From positions 1-64,000 of the forward strand of contig FMTU01000010.1 in NCBI GenBank assembly GCA_900100475.1: a stretch of 64,000 bases of DNA. The letters are read 5' to 3'. A program made the translations under genes and the position numbers. Shown piece by piece: positions 20,253-27,705 of this stretch. How positions within the stretch are numbered: position 1 is the stretch's first letter; every line of letters begins with the position of its first letter. Under the pieces are notes generated by a model. The model was not told the origin of the DNA. It did no database searches and saw nothing but the letters and a program-made list of their open reading frames with translations. Origin of the DNA: Sphingobium faniae (GTDB lineage Bacteria > Pseudomonadota > Alphaproteobacteria > Sphingomonadales > Sphingomonadaceae).

Positions 20253-20356
20253 TTTGCGGATTTTACGTGCATGGGGGATGCATGGGAAAAATGCGCAGCC
20301 CGTTTTCCATCTATTACCGTCACCGGCCACACCCGCTGGAGCTGCTGGAATACATG

Positions 20357-20415
20357 AATTACGCATAATGCGGGCCAGACCGGCCTAATCGGAGGTTGGA
20401 AATTTATGCGTAATT
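20357..20415. promoter_or_regulatory. Long-range inverted repeat ahead of the gene at 20420
   Basis: AATTACGCATAA (20357-20368) and TTATGCGTAATT (20404-20415) are perfect 12-bp inverted repeats separated by 35 bases. The spacer holds a strong GGAGG ribosome site. The right arm contains the ATG of a four-codon open frame. The repeat could be a double operator, or an RNA hairpin that controls ribosome access. Confidence 0.5.
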
Positions 20416-20420
20416 TCTGA
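20406..20420 (+). CDS. Possible four-residue leader peptide (MRNF)
   Basis: ATG CGT AAT TTC TGA follows GGAGG at a normal distance of about 10 bases. Its TGA shares one base with the ATG at 20420 (TGATG), the layout of translational coupling. The downstream gene has no other good ribosome site. It could equally be a chance mini-frame. Confidence 0.3.
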   Translation: MRNF

Positions 20421-20941
20421 TGGAACCACAATCATCAGATGAGACCGTATCTATGAATCAGCCGAGATTCGCGAAACCGATCAATAAAACGGAAAAGAGC
20501 CCATCAGGGAGCAACCCGCAGGACTTTCGTCTGGACAGGGAGCCGTTGGACAATAGCCCGCCGCGCGCCTTGCGGGGGGAGTTTGCTCGCGCGGCGTATT
20601 TCGGGGCTTTGACCGTTTCGGCGCGCCTGACGGTGGAAGCGCTTCCTGATCCTCAGCTTGGCATTCTGACGGACATCTATATTCATGCGGCGCATGGCGT
20701 GCCCTACACCGTGGCCGACGCATCCGATATTTCAGGCTTGCAAGGCGAACCCCTGTTCGGGGTGATAAAGCTGATGTGTTCTGAGGGGATGCTGCGTCTC
20801 TATCGCAGGCGGGCAGAAGAAGCGGAGATAGAAATGCATCTTCGGATTGATCTCATGCCCGCAAAACATGCCGAACTGAGCGGATATTTCGCGCGAGCCT
20901 GTCAGGAGGGCATGGCGATCCCTCGCTCCGCCTCCTGTTAA
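20420..20941 (+). CDS. Conserved hypothetical protein with a winged-helix-like C-terminal half
   Basis: The protein has 173 residues (or 162 from ATG 20453). The N-terminal third is hydrophilic and probably disordered. The C-terminal part, from RAAYFGALTVSARLTVEALPDPQLGILTDIYIHAAHG onward, contains YTVADASDISGLQGEPLFGVIKLMCSEGMLRLYRRR. That segment has the helix-turn-helix and wing pattern of MarR-like regulators, followed by LRIDLMP as a possible wing strand. I do not recognise a named family; a small DNA-binding protein that acts on its own upstream inverted repeat is a guess. No other regulator-target pair is adjacent. Confidence 0.7.
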   Translation: MEPQSSDETVSMNQPRFAKPINKTEKSPSGSNPQDFRLDREPLDNSPPRALRGEFARAAYFGALTVSARLTVEALPDPQLGILTDIYIHAAHGVPYTVADASDISGLQGEPLFGVIKLMCSEGMLRLYRRRAEEAEIEMHLRIDLMPAKHAELSGYFARACQEGMAIPRSASC

Positions 20942-21057
20942 TATGCTATAGTGTCTGCCCATGGCTGCGCTCTGGCTAGGGGCTTTCCCTGATGGTGAGG
21001 GGCGCCACCGCCATATTAAAAAATAGAAGGAAAGAGCATCTGGCAAGGAGACGGGCG

Positions 21058-21873
21058 ATGAAATCGGTTCTGCTGCATATCCGCGACGACCGGGGGGCCG
21101 AAAGCCGCCTTCAGGCTGCATGCGATCTGGCCCGCTATTGCGAAGGCCATATCCAATGCGTTCAGGTTCGATCGACGCCCGATCTTGTGGCGGCCGATAT
21201 GTATGGCGGCGCTGTCTTCGCCCCCGCCATTGTTCAGGAATTGCGCGAGATTGACGACAGGTTGCGCGCGCAGGTCGAAGACCGGCTGACACGGGAGGGG
21301 GTAAGCTGGGACTGGCGGCAGATGGAGGGTGAAGCGGTAGGTTCGTTGCTGCGGGCGGCCAAACTGTCCGACATCATCGTCGCCACATTGCCCGAAGGGG
21401 CGCGCGGCGATTTCAAGGACGCGCTGCCCATCGTCGCCGATCTGGCGTTGGGGGGGCGGACGCCCGTGCTCGCCATGCCGCAATCCGCCAAATGCCTGAC
21501 ACTTCCGGGATGCGCCCTTGTGGCGTGGGACGGATCGCAGGAGGCGGCGGCTGCCATCAAGGCCGCGATTCCCCTGCTGCAACGGGCGCAGGAAGTGCAT
21601 GTCGTGACGGTGGAGGAAGCCGATAAGCGCGAATTTCCTTCCACGGAGGCGTCGGAATATCTGTCCCGCCATGGCATTTCCACCCAATTGCACAGTTGGC
21701 CACGCGATGGGGAAGCGGTGGAGGCGGCTTTGCTGAAGGCCATCACCGCTCTGGCCGCGGACTGGGTGGTCATGGGCGCTTTCGGCCATAGCCGGTTGCG
21801 GGAGCTGGTTTTCGGCGGGGTTACACGCCGTATGCTGCGGGATGCGCGAGTGCCGCTCCTGCTTGCTCATTGA
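21058..21873 (+). CDS. Universal stress protein (UspA family), tandem-domain
   Basis: The 271-residue protein begins MKSVLLHIRDDRGAESRL and ends with the UspA nucleotide-binding signature DWVVMGAFGHSRLRELVFGGVTRRML (G-2x-G-9x-G-S/T pattern). The size corresponds to two Usp-like units, the first degenerate. ATG 21058 is chosen because AAGGAG lies seven bases upstream; the longer frame has no ribosome site. Usp proteins bind ATP and aid survival during stress or growth arrest. A tRNA-Leu gene follows on the other strand. Confidence 0.88.
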   Translation: MKSVLLHIRDDRGAESRLQAACDLARYCEGHIQCVQVRSTPDLVAADMYGGAVFAPAIVQELREIDDRLRAQVEDRLTREGVSWDWRQMEGEAVGSLLRAAKLSDIIVATLPEGARGDFKDALPIVADLALGGRTPVLAMPQSAKCLTLPGCALVAWDGSQEAAAAIKAAIPLLQRAQEVHVVTVEEADKREFPSTEASEYLSRHGISTQLHSWPRDGEAVEAALLKAITALAADWVVMGAFGHSRLRELVFGGVTRRMLRDARVPLLLAH

Positions 21874-21881
21874 AATAGAGG

Positions 21882-21967
21882 TGGTGCGGACGGCGGGACT
21901 CGAACCCGCACTTCCAGGGGAAAGCGGATTTTAAGTCCGCTGCGTCTACCGGTTTCGCCACGTCCGC
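21882..21967 (-). tRNA. tRNA-Leu (anticodon UAA)
   Basis: A class II cloverleaf reads from the reverse strand: acceptor GCGGACG/CGTCCGC, anticodon loop CTTAAAA with anticodon TAA, an extended variable arm, a T-arm with GGTTCGAGTCC, and an encoded CCA end. Confidence 0.96.
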
Positions 21968-22123
21968 ACACTGCTTCCCTGCGGTTTCAACGGCAGGACG
22001 TCAAGCGATGCATTCGGGCCTGTGTCGGGAGCATTCGAGCAAGAACACGCCATTGCTTCGGGCCAGCGCAGTCCGGAATGCCACAATCAAAACAAGGGCG
22101 TCCCGCCCTGGTTTGAAAATGCC

Positions 22124-22402
22124 CTAGCTGTTCAAACGCTCCCGCATTTCCTTGCCCGGCTTGAAATAGGGGACCCGTTTCGCGGAAACGGGCACCTGTT
22201 CGCCGGTGCGGGGATTGCGGCCGGTTCGGGCTTCGCGCGCGCGCGTGGTGAAGGCGCCGAAGCCGCGCAATTCTACTCTGCCGCCGGTTGAAAGGCGATC
22301 CACGATCTCCTTGAAAAAGAGATCAACGATCCTCTCAACATCCTGAAGGCCAAGCTCCGGATTCTCGTCGGCCAACGTCTGGATCAGTTCAGAACGGATC
22401 AT
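22124..22402 (-). CDS. ihfB: Integration host factor subunit beta
   Basis: The 92-residue HU/IHF-family protein begins [30 protein letters not shown]. The DNA-bending arm region is [26 protein letters not shown] with the intercalating-proline region RNPRTG, and the family ends [10 protein letters not shown]. It should pair with an alpha subunit encoded elsewhere to bend DNA about 160 degrees. ATG 22402 was chosen over 22417 by homology. ihfB downstream of rpsA is the classical order (cmk-rpsA-ihfB), seen here on the minus strand; a terminator separates rpsA and ihfB. Confidence 0.94.
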   Translation of the reverse strand: MIRSELIQTLADENPELGLQDVERIVDLFFKEIVDRLSTGGRVELRGFGAFTTRAREARTGRNPRTGEQVPVSAKRVPYFKPGKEMRERLNS

Positions 22403-22501
22403 TTGACCCTCCCGCATCCTATGGGTTCGCCGCTATTTCATAGAGACTCGGCGAAATATTGACAATCGGCCCATTTTATCCGTTCGGTCCAAAAACGATA
22501 C

Positions 22502-22542
22502 AAAAAAGCCCCGGCCGATAGCTGATCGGCCGGGGCGTTTTT
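22502..22542 (-). terminator. Strong bidirectional-looking terminator after rpsA
   Basis: GCCCCGGCCGAT-AGCTG-ATCGGCCGGGGC is a perfect 12-bp stem (22508-22536). It is flanked by A6 on the left and GTTTTTG on the right, so it can terminate in either direction. It lies 26 bases beyond the rpsA stop. Confidence 0.92.
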
Positions 22543-22567
22543 GTCAATATATCAAAAGTATAAGGAT

Positions 22568-24280
22568 TTAGCCTTCACTCTTGGCCTTGAGCGCTTCGCC
22601 CAGGATATCGCCCAGCGATGCGCCGCTGTCGGACGAACCATATTGAGCCACGGCCTGCTTCTCTTCGGCGATCTGCATCGCCTTGACCGAGAAGGTCGGC
22701 TTCTTGGCGCGGTCGAAACCGGTGACCATGGCGTCGAACTTCTGGCCGATCTGGAAGCGTTCCGGACGCTGTTCGTCGCGGTCGCGGCCAAGGTCGCTGC
22801 GCTTGATGAAGCCGGCGGCGCCGTCTTCGCCGGCCTGGACTTCCAGACCGCCGTCGCGAACTTCCAGAACCGTGACGGTCACGACCGAGTTCTTCGACAG
22901 GCCAGCAGCCGCAGCAGCAGTGCCGCCAGCGGCAGGGCCGCCACGCTCAAGCTGCTTCATGCCAAGGCTGATGCGTTCCTTCTCGACGTCGATGTCCAGC
23001 ACGACCGCCTGAACGGTTTCGCCCTTGCGGTGCAGCGCCAGCGCGTCTTCGCCCGAAATGCCCCATGCGATGTCGGACATGTGGACCATGCCGTCTACAT
23101 CGCCGTCGAGGCCGATGAACAGGCCGAATTCGGTCGCGTTCTTGACTTCGCCTTCGACGGTCGAGCCGACCGGGTGACGTTCGGCGAAGCTGTCCCACGG
23201 ATTGTTCTGCGCCTGCTTGAGGCCCAGCGAGATGCGGCGCTTTTCCGGATCGACTTCGAGGACGATGACTTCCACTTCCTGGCTGGTCGAAACGATCTTG
23301 CCGGGATGGACGTTCTTCTTGGTCCAGGACATTTCCGAAACGTGGACAAGGCCTTCGATGCCCGGTTCCAGTTCCACGAACGCACCATATTCGGTGATGT
23401 TGGTGACGCGGCCGGACAGCTTCGCGCCGACCGGATATTTGGCGGCGGCGCCTTCCCACGGATCGCTTTCGAGCTGCTTCATGCCAAGGCTGATGCGCTG
23501 CGTCTCGCGGTTGATGCGGATGATCTGCACGCGGACGGTGTCGCCGATGTTGATCATCTCGCTCGGATGGTTGATCCGCTTGTAGCTGAGGTCGGTGACG
23601 TGCAGCAGGCCGTCAATGCCGCCCAGATCGACGAACGCACCATAATCGGTGATGTTCTTGACCACGCCTTCGATGATCTGGCCTTCCGCCAGCGTCTGGA
23701 TCAGGCCGCTGCGCTGTTCGGCGCGGGTTTCTTCCAGAATGGCGCGGCGCGACACGACGATGTTGCCGCGACGGCGGTCCATCTTGAGGATCTGGAAAGG
23801 CTGCGGAATGTCCATCAGCGGGGTGACGTCGCGAACCGGACGGATGTCGACCTGCGAGCCGGGCAGGAACGCCACGGCGCCATCGAGATCGACGGTGAAG
23901 CCGCCCTTGACGCGGCCGAAGATGACGCCTTCGACGCGGGCGCTTTCGGTGAATTCGGCTTCCAGCTTGTCCCAGGCGGCTTCGCGGCGGGCGCGGTCGC
24001 GGCTGAGCATCGCTTCGCCATGGGCGTTTTCGACGCGGTCGACATAGACTTCGACTTCGTCGCCGACCTTCAGGTCAGCCTTCTGGCCCGGCGCGGCGAA
24101 TTCGCGCAGCGGCACGCGGCCTTCGCTCTTGAGGCCAACGTCGATGACGGCGAGATCGTTTTCGATGCCGGTGACGGTGCCCTTGACGACGCGGCCTTCG
24201 AAGCCGCCGTCCTCGCCACCGAGGGAATCATTGAGAAGCGCGGCAAAATCGTCGCGCGAGGGGAATGCCGTAGAGGCCAT
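22568..24280 (-). CDS. rpsA: 30S ribosomal protein S1
   Basis: The 570-residue protein has six S1 OB-fold repeats, shown by recurring units such as GVVKNITDYGAFVDLGGIDGLLHVTD and GRVTNITEYGAFVELEPGIEGLVHVSEMSW. S1 binds mRNA leaders and docks them on the 30S subunit. The C-terminus ends in an acidic-polar tail (SDSGASLGDILGEALKAKSEG). It lies downstream of cmk, as in most proteobacteria. A long antisense frame covers it and is not a gene. Confidence 0.97.
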   Translation of the reverse strand: MASTAFPSRDDFAALLNDSLGGEDGGFEGRVVKGTVTGIENDLAVIDVGLKSEGRVPLREFAAPGQKADLKVGDEVEVYVDRVENAHGEAMLSRDRARREAAWDKLEAEFTESARVEGVIFGRVKGGFTVDLDGAVAFLPGSQVDIRPVRDVTPLMDIPQPFQILKMDRRRGNIVVSRRAILEETRAEQRSGLIQTLAEGQIIEGVVKNITDYGAFVDLGGIDGLLHVTDLSYKRINHPSEMINIGDTVRVQIIRINRETQRISLGMKQLESDPWEGAAAKYPVGAKLSGRVTNITEYGAFVELEPGIEGLVHVSEMSWTKKNVHPGKIVSTSQEVEVIVLEVDPEKRRISLGLKQAQNNPWDSFAERHPVGSTVEGEVKNATEFGLFIGLDGDVDGMVHMSDIAWGISGEDALALHRKGETVQAVVLDIDVEKERISLGMKQLERGGPAAGGTAAAAAGLSKNSVVTVTVLEVRDGGLEVQAGEDGAAGFIKRSDLGRDRDEQRPERFQIGQKFDAMVTGFDRAKKPTFSVKAMQIAEEKQAVAQYGSSDSGASLGDILGEALKAKSEG

Positions 24281-24449
24281 TAAATATGTCCTTCATTCAT
24301 CATTGCTGGCCAATCGGTTGTGTCCGATGGTCTTTGGCCAAACCGCCCATGCCGCCGGATGCGATACAGGCATCCGCGGGGCAAGGCGTGCGGACGCGCA
24401 GGCGAGAAAAGCGAAAAGGGCGCACGGCAACACCGCACGCCTTGACGGG

Positions 24450-25088
24450 TCAGACCTTCCGGCGACCTTCAAGCTGAGCATCCACCAGCGCGATGGCCCG
24501 TTGGATGGCGGCTTCTATAGACAAATCGCTGGTGTCTAGCAAGTCCGCTCCGTCCGCCGTGCGCAGCGGGGCGTGATCCCGGCTCATGTCCCGCGTATCG
24601 CGAGCCTGAATGTCGGCGATGAGGCTGTCCATGTCGGGATGGCCGCCATGCGCCAGCGCATCGCTGTAACGGCGCTGGGCGCGGATATGGACGCTGGCGG
24701 TCACGAAGATCTTGGCGTCCGCATCCGGTGCGATGACGGTGCCGATGTCCCGCCCATCAAGGATCGCGCCTCCCGGTTGCGTCGCGAAATCGCGCTGGCG
24801 CTTGATGAGGGACTGCCGGACGCTTTGATGAACGGATACGCGGGAGGCGAGCGAGCCGACCGCTTCGCTCCGCAAGGCAGGATCGTCCAGCATGGACTCG
24901 TCGAAATCGCAGGCCCCAAGCGCGTCGGCTTCCTGGTCGGGGTCGCCGCCCGCTTTCAGCACGGAGAGCCCGACCGCCCGGTAGAGCATGCCTGTGTCGA
25001 GGCAGGGCAGGCCATAGTGACAGGCCAGCGCTCTGGCGATGGTGCCTTTGCCCGAAGCGGCAGGACCATCCACGGCGATGATGGTCAT
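24450..25088 (-). CDS. cmk: Cytidylate kinase
   Basis: The 212-residue kinase phosphorylates CMP and dCMP. The P-loop is IAVDGPAASGKGTIARALA, with LDTGMLYRAVG for CMP binding, the GRDIGTVIAPDADAKIFVTAS segment, and a DTSDLSIE-type C-terminus. Its start overlaps the aroA stop by 4 bases and it is followed by rpsA after about 170 bases, a standard aroA-cmk-rpsA order. Confidence 0.97.
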   Translation of the reverse strand: MTIIAVDGPAASGKGTIARALACHYGLPCLDTGMLYRAVGLSVLKAGGDPDQEADALGACDFDESMLDDPALRSEAVGSLASRVSVHQSVRQSLIKRQRDFATQPGGAILDGRDIGTVIAPDADAKIFVTASVHIRAQRRYSDALAHGGHPDMDSLIADIQARDTRDMSRDHAPLRTADGADLLDTSDLSIEAAIQRAIALVDAQLEGRRKV

Positions 25089-26425
25089 GCGATCGCTCCC
25101 AGCGCATGGAGCAGGGCGGTGAAGCCGGGGAAGCTCGTGGCCACTGGCCGCATATCGTCAATGGCGACGCCCGACTTCGACACGAGGCCCGCGACGGCGA
25201 AGCTCATGGCGATGCGATGGTCGAGTTTCGTCGCGATGGGCCCGCCGCCCGCGAGCAGCGCGCCGCCGCTTCCGTCGATGATGAGGCCGTCTTCCAGTTC
25301 CTCGACCGTGACGCCGATGGCGCGCAGGCCTTCCGCCATGGTCGTGATGCGATCCGATTCCTTGACGCGCAGTTCCTCAAGTCCCCGAAAGACGCTGCGT
25401 CCTTCGGCCAGCGCCGCGGCGACGAAGGCCACCGGATATTCGTCGACCATGGACGGCGTGAGGGCCGGGTCCGGCTCGATGCCCTTGAGGCTGGAGGCGC
25501 TGACGGTGAGGTCGCCGACCGGCTCGCCGCCGACTTCGCGGGGGTTTTCGATCACGATGTCGCCGCCCATCGCGCGGAGCAGTTCGATCAGCCCCGCACG
25601 GGTGGCGTTCAGCCCCACATTCATGATCGTGATGCGGGACCCTGGAACCAGCAGCGCCGCCACCATCGGGAAGGCCGCGGATGAGGGGTCGCCGGGAACC
25701 ATGATCGACTGGGGTTTTAACTCCGCCTCGCCCCGCAAGGTGATGATGCGGGCGCCGTCGCTTTGGGTTTCGACATTCAGGTCCGCGCCAAAGCCCTTGA
25801 GCATGCGCTCGCTATGATCGCGGGTAGGGATCGGCTCCACGATGCGGGTGATGCCCGGCGCGTTGAGGCCCGCCAGCAGGATCGCGGACTTGACCTGCGC
25901 CGATGCGACGGGAAGGCGATAGTCGAGCGGCACGGCGGGGCACAGGCCGCGCATGGTGAGCGGAAGGCGCTCGTCGGGGCTGGTCGTGAAGCTCGCCCCC
26001 ATGCGGGAAAGCGGCTCGGTCACGCGCGCCATCGGCCGCTTGCTCAGCGATGCGTCGCCTGTGAAGGTCACGGTGATGGCGTGGCTGGCGATCAGGCCCA
26101 TGAGCAGGCGGGTGGACGTACCGCTATTCCCCATCTCCAGCGCGGTCTGCGGTTGAAGTAATCCGCCCACGCCGACGCCATGGACGTGCCAGATACCGTC
26201 CTCCTCGCGCCGGATGTCCGCGCCCATGGCGCGCATGGCGTCTGCCGTGGCCAGCACGTCCTCGCCCTCCAGCAGTCCTTCGATCCGGCTTTCACCGACC
26301 GCAAGGGCCGAAAGCATGAGCGAGCGATGCGAAATGCTCTTGTCTCCCGGCACGGCGATGGCGCCTGCCAGCGGCGGCGCGGCGGTGAAGGTCATGGGGG
26401 CGGGCTGGTCAGGGGAAGCGGTCAC
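25085..26425 (-). CDS. aroA: 3-phosphoshikimate 1-carboxyvinyltransferase (EPSP synthase)
   Basis: The 446-residue enzyme transfers enolpyruvate from PEP to shikimate-3-phosphate. It has AIAVPGDKSISHRSLMLSALA at the N-terminus (PEP/S3P-binding lysine and serine) and LEMGNSGTSTRLLMGLIA at the glycine-rich loop. The conserved DRIT/ESDR region is KESDRITTMAEGLRAIG. The loop is arranged as in class II-like alphaproteobacterial enzymes but has Gly where the CP4 glyphosate-tolerant enzyme has Ala. Overlap with cmk implies one transcript. Confidence 0.96.
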   Translation of the reverse strand: MTASPDQPAPMTFTAAPPLAGAIAVPGDKSISHRSLMLSALAVGESRIEGLLEGEDVLATADAMRAMGADIRREEDGIWHVHGVGVGGLLQPQTALEMGNSGTSTRLLMGLIASHAITVTFTGDASLSKRPMARVTEPLSRMGASFTTSPDERLPLTMRGLCPAVPLDYRLPVASAQVKSAILLAGLNAPGITRIVEPIPTRDHSERMLKGFGADLNVETQSDGARIITLRGEAELKPQSIMVPGDPSSAAFPMVAALLVPGSRITIMNVGLNATRAGLIELLRAMGGDIVIENPREVGGEPVGDLTVSASSLKGIEPDPALTPSMVDEYPVAFVAAALAEGRSVFRGLEELRVKESDRITTMAEGLRAIGVTVEELEDGLIIDGSGGALLAGGGPIATKLDHRIAMSFAVAGLVSKSGVAIDDMRPVATSFPGFTALLHALGAIA

Positions 26426-26572
26426 AAGATATCCGTTGCTGAACGAGGAAAAAATTGCGCCCGGCTTTTGACAGGGCGGTTCCGCTATGGCAAGGCGCGC
26501 GACGCTTCGCGGGCGGCGCTGCTGTACCGCGTGATATCTGTTTGAGCATTTTCAAGAAGGACAAGCCCGGAC

Positions 26573-26908
26573 ATGGTCAAGGCTGAATGGGGTACGAAGC
26601 GTACTTGCCCGAAATGCGCCACGCGCTTCTATGACCTGGGCAAGGAAGACCCGGTTACCTGCATCAACTGTGGCACCGCCTGGGAGCCTGAGCCGGTGCT
26701 GAAGTCGAAGCAGCCGATTCCTTATGAGGAAGCGCCCAAGAAGGTCATCGAAACCGCCGATGGTGAAATAGAAACGGCGGATGACGATCTGGATCTGGAT
26801 CTGGACGTCGATGACGACGGTGATTCGCCGGATAATGATGTCGATCTGGGCGGTGATGACGACCTTGGCGTCGACGCTGCGAAGGACAGTGGCGACGACG
26901 ATAACTAA
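26573..26908 (+). CDS. FYDLN-acid family protein (TIGR02300)
   Basis: The 111-residue protein has the N-terminal signature WGTKRTCPKCATRFYDLGKEDPVTCINCGTAWEPE, with two CxxC pairs that should bind one zinc ion. A long acidic tail rich in Asp/Glu follows (residues about 65-111). The family is largely restricted to alphaproteobacteria and has no defined function. It is transcribed alone, divergent from aroA. Confidence 0.93.
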   Translation: MVKAEWGTKRTCPKCATRFYDLGKEDPVTCINCGTAWEPEPVLKSKQPIPYEEAPKKVIETADGEIETADDDLDLDLDVDDDGDSPDNDVDLGGDDDLGVDAAKDSGDDDN

Positions 26909-27021
26909 AGCATTTTCAACTTGACCGTTCACCGTCAACGGCGTGGAAAATGCGGCATAAAAACTGGCGGGGCGTTTTCGCTCAAGTGAAAATGCCTCGG
27001 ACTAATTTTGCACTTGCCAAT

Positions 27022-27052
27022 GGGAGCGCTGCCATTTAGAGGCAGCGCTCCC
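27022..27052. repeat. Perfect 12-bp hairpin before the tRNA-Ala pair
   Basis: GGGAGCGCTGCC-ATTTAGA-GGCAGCGCTCCC forms a perfect 12-bp stem with a 7-base loop, 39 bases upstream of the first tRNA. No T-tract follows on either strand. A weaker inverted pair (GCATTTTC-type ends, about 26912-26995) precedes it. It may be a dispersed intergenic repeat, a processing site or a terminator dependent on other factors. Confidence 0.6.
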
Positions 27053-27090
27053 AAGGCGCCGTGACCCAAGCGGCGCATCAAGATGGACAC

Positions 27091-27166
27091 GGGGCCTTAG
27101 CTCAGCTGGGAGAGCGCCTGCATGGCATGCAGGAGGTCAGCGGTTCGATCCCGCTAGGCTCCACCA
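27091..27166 (+). tRNA. tRNA-Ala (anticodon GGC), copy 1
   Basis: A 76-base cloverleaf with an encoded CCA end: acceptor GGGGCCT/AGGCTCC, anticodon stem CCTGC/GCAGG, loop ATGGCAT giving anticodon GGC, T-arm GCGGTTCGATCCCGC. It is identical to copy 2. Confidence 0.96.
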
Positions 27167-27221
27167 TCTTCTTCATGTCATCAGCGGTCAGGCCGGATAT
27201 GATCTCCGGACCACTGCGGAT

Positions 27222-27297
27222 GGGGCCTTAGCTCAGCTGGGAGAGCGCCTGCATGGCATGCAGGAGGTCAGCGGTTCGATCCCGCTAGGCTCCACCA
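27222..27297 (+). tRNA. tRNA-Ala (anticodon GGC), copy 2
   Basis: Sequence identical to the copy 55 bases upstream over all 76 bases, including CCA. The spacer between them is not repeated. Confidence 0.96.
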
Positions 27298-27705
27298 GGA
27301 TTGGCATGAAATCTTGTTCCAGGATCGTGGAAAGCCAGATTCAACAACTGCCCATGTGTTGGACACAAGGCCAGATGACGACGCCATCATCGGTGCTGAA
27401 GCCGACCGCCCTCGTCAGATTCCCCAAAGAATCGTACAATATGATCTGGCTGACTTTTTCCCGATGCGGGGAGGGTGGCGTGCCAAGTGGCTTCTTTGCA
27501 GTTGGTGCTTTTTCGACATTGACCAAAGCATGTGTCCGGGTCGGTTTCGATGATTGTCGTTGCATTACACCCCCCTGTGTAAGCTTGGCTCCGACGTGAA
27601 TTAAATCCCTTGCGGGCAAGGACGTCAATTTGCCGGTCGGCATATGTCGGACGGAAGGCGGGGTCGAAATCTCCAGTCGTCGATGTTGCAGCAAAAAATG
27701 CTATA
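27298..27705. other. 408-base stretch with no recognised gene
   Basis: The region lies between the tRNA-Ala pair and the end of the UvrD-like gene. Several overlapping short frames exist, none recognised. The most gene-like is the minus-strand frame listed at 27341-27565. No integrase, repeat of the tRNA end or terminator was seen. Confidence 0.6.
27341..27565 (-). CDS. Possible small protein, unrecognised
   Basis: A 74-residue frame starts MQRQSSKPTRTHALVNVEKAP and contains REKVSQIILYDSLGNLTRAVGFSTDDGVVIWP. A purine-rich AGGGGGG lies shortly before the ATG. The strand-like pattern of the C-terminal half looks protein-like, but the frame overlaps equally long frames on the other strand and no family is recognised. 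Confidence 0.3.
   Translation of the reverse strand: MQRQSSKPTRTHALVNVEKAPTAKKPLGTPPSPHREKVSQIILYDSLGNLTRAVGFSTDDGVVIWPCVQHMGSC

Noticed and set aside
22541..24283. Long plus-strand frame opposite rpsA (580 residues)
   Set aside because: It is the mirror of the S1 coding sequence; no recognisable motif, and rpsA has six clear S1 repeats on the minus strand.
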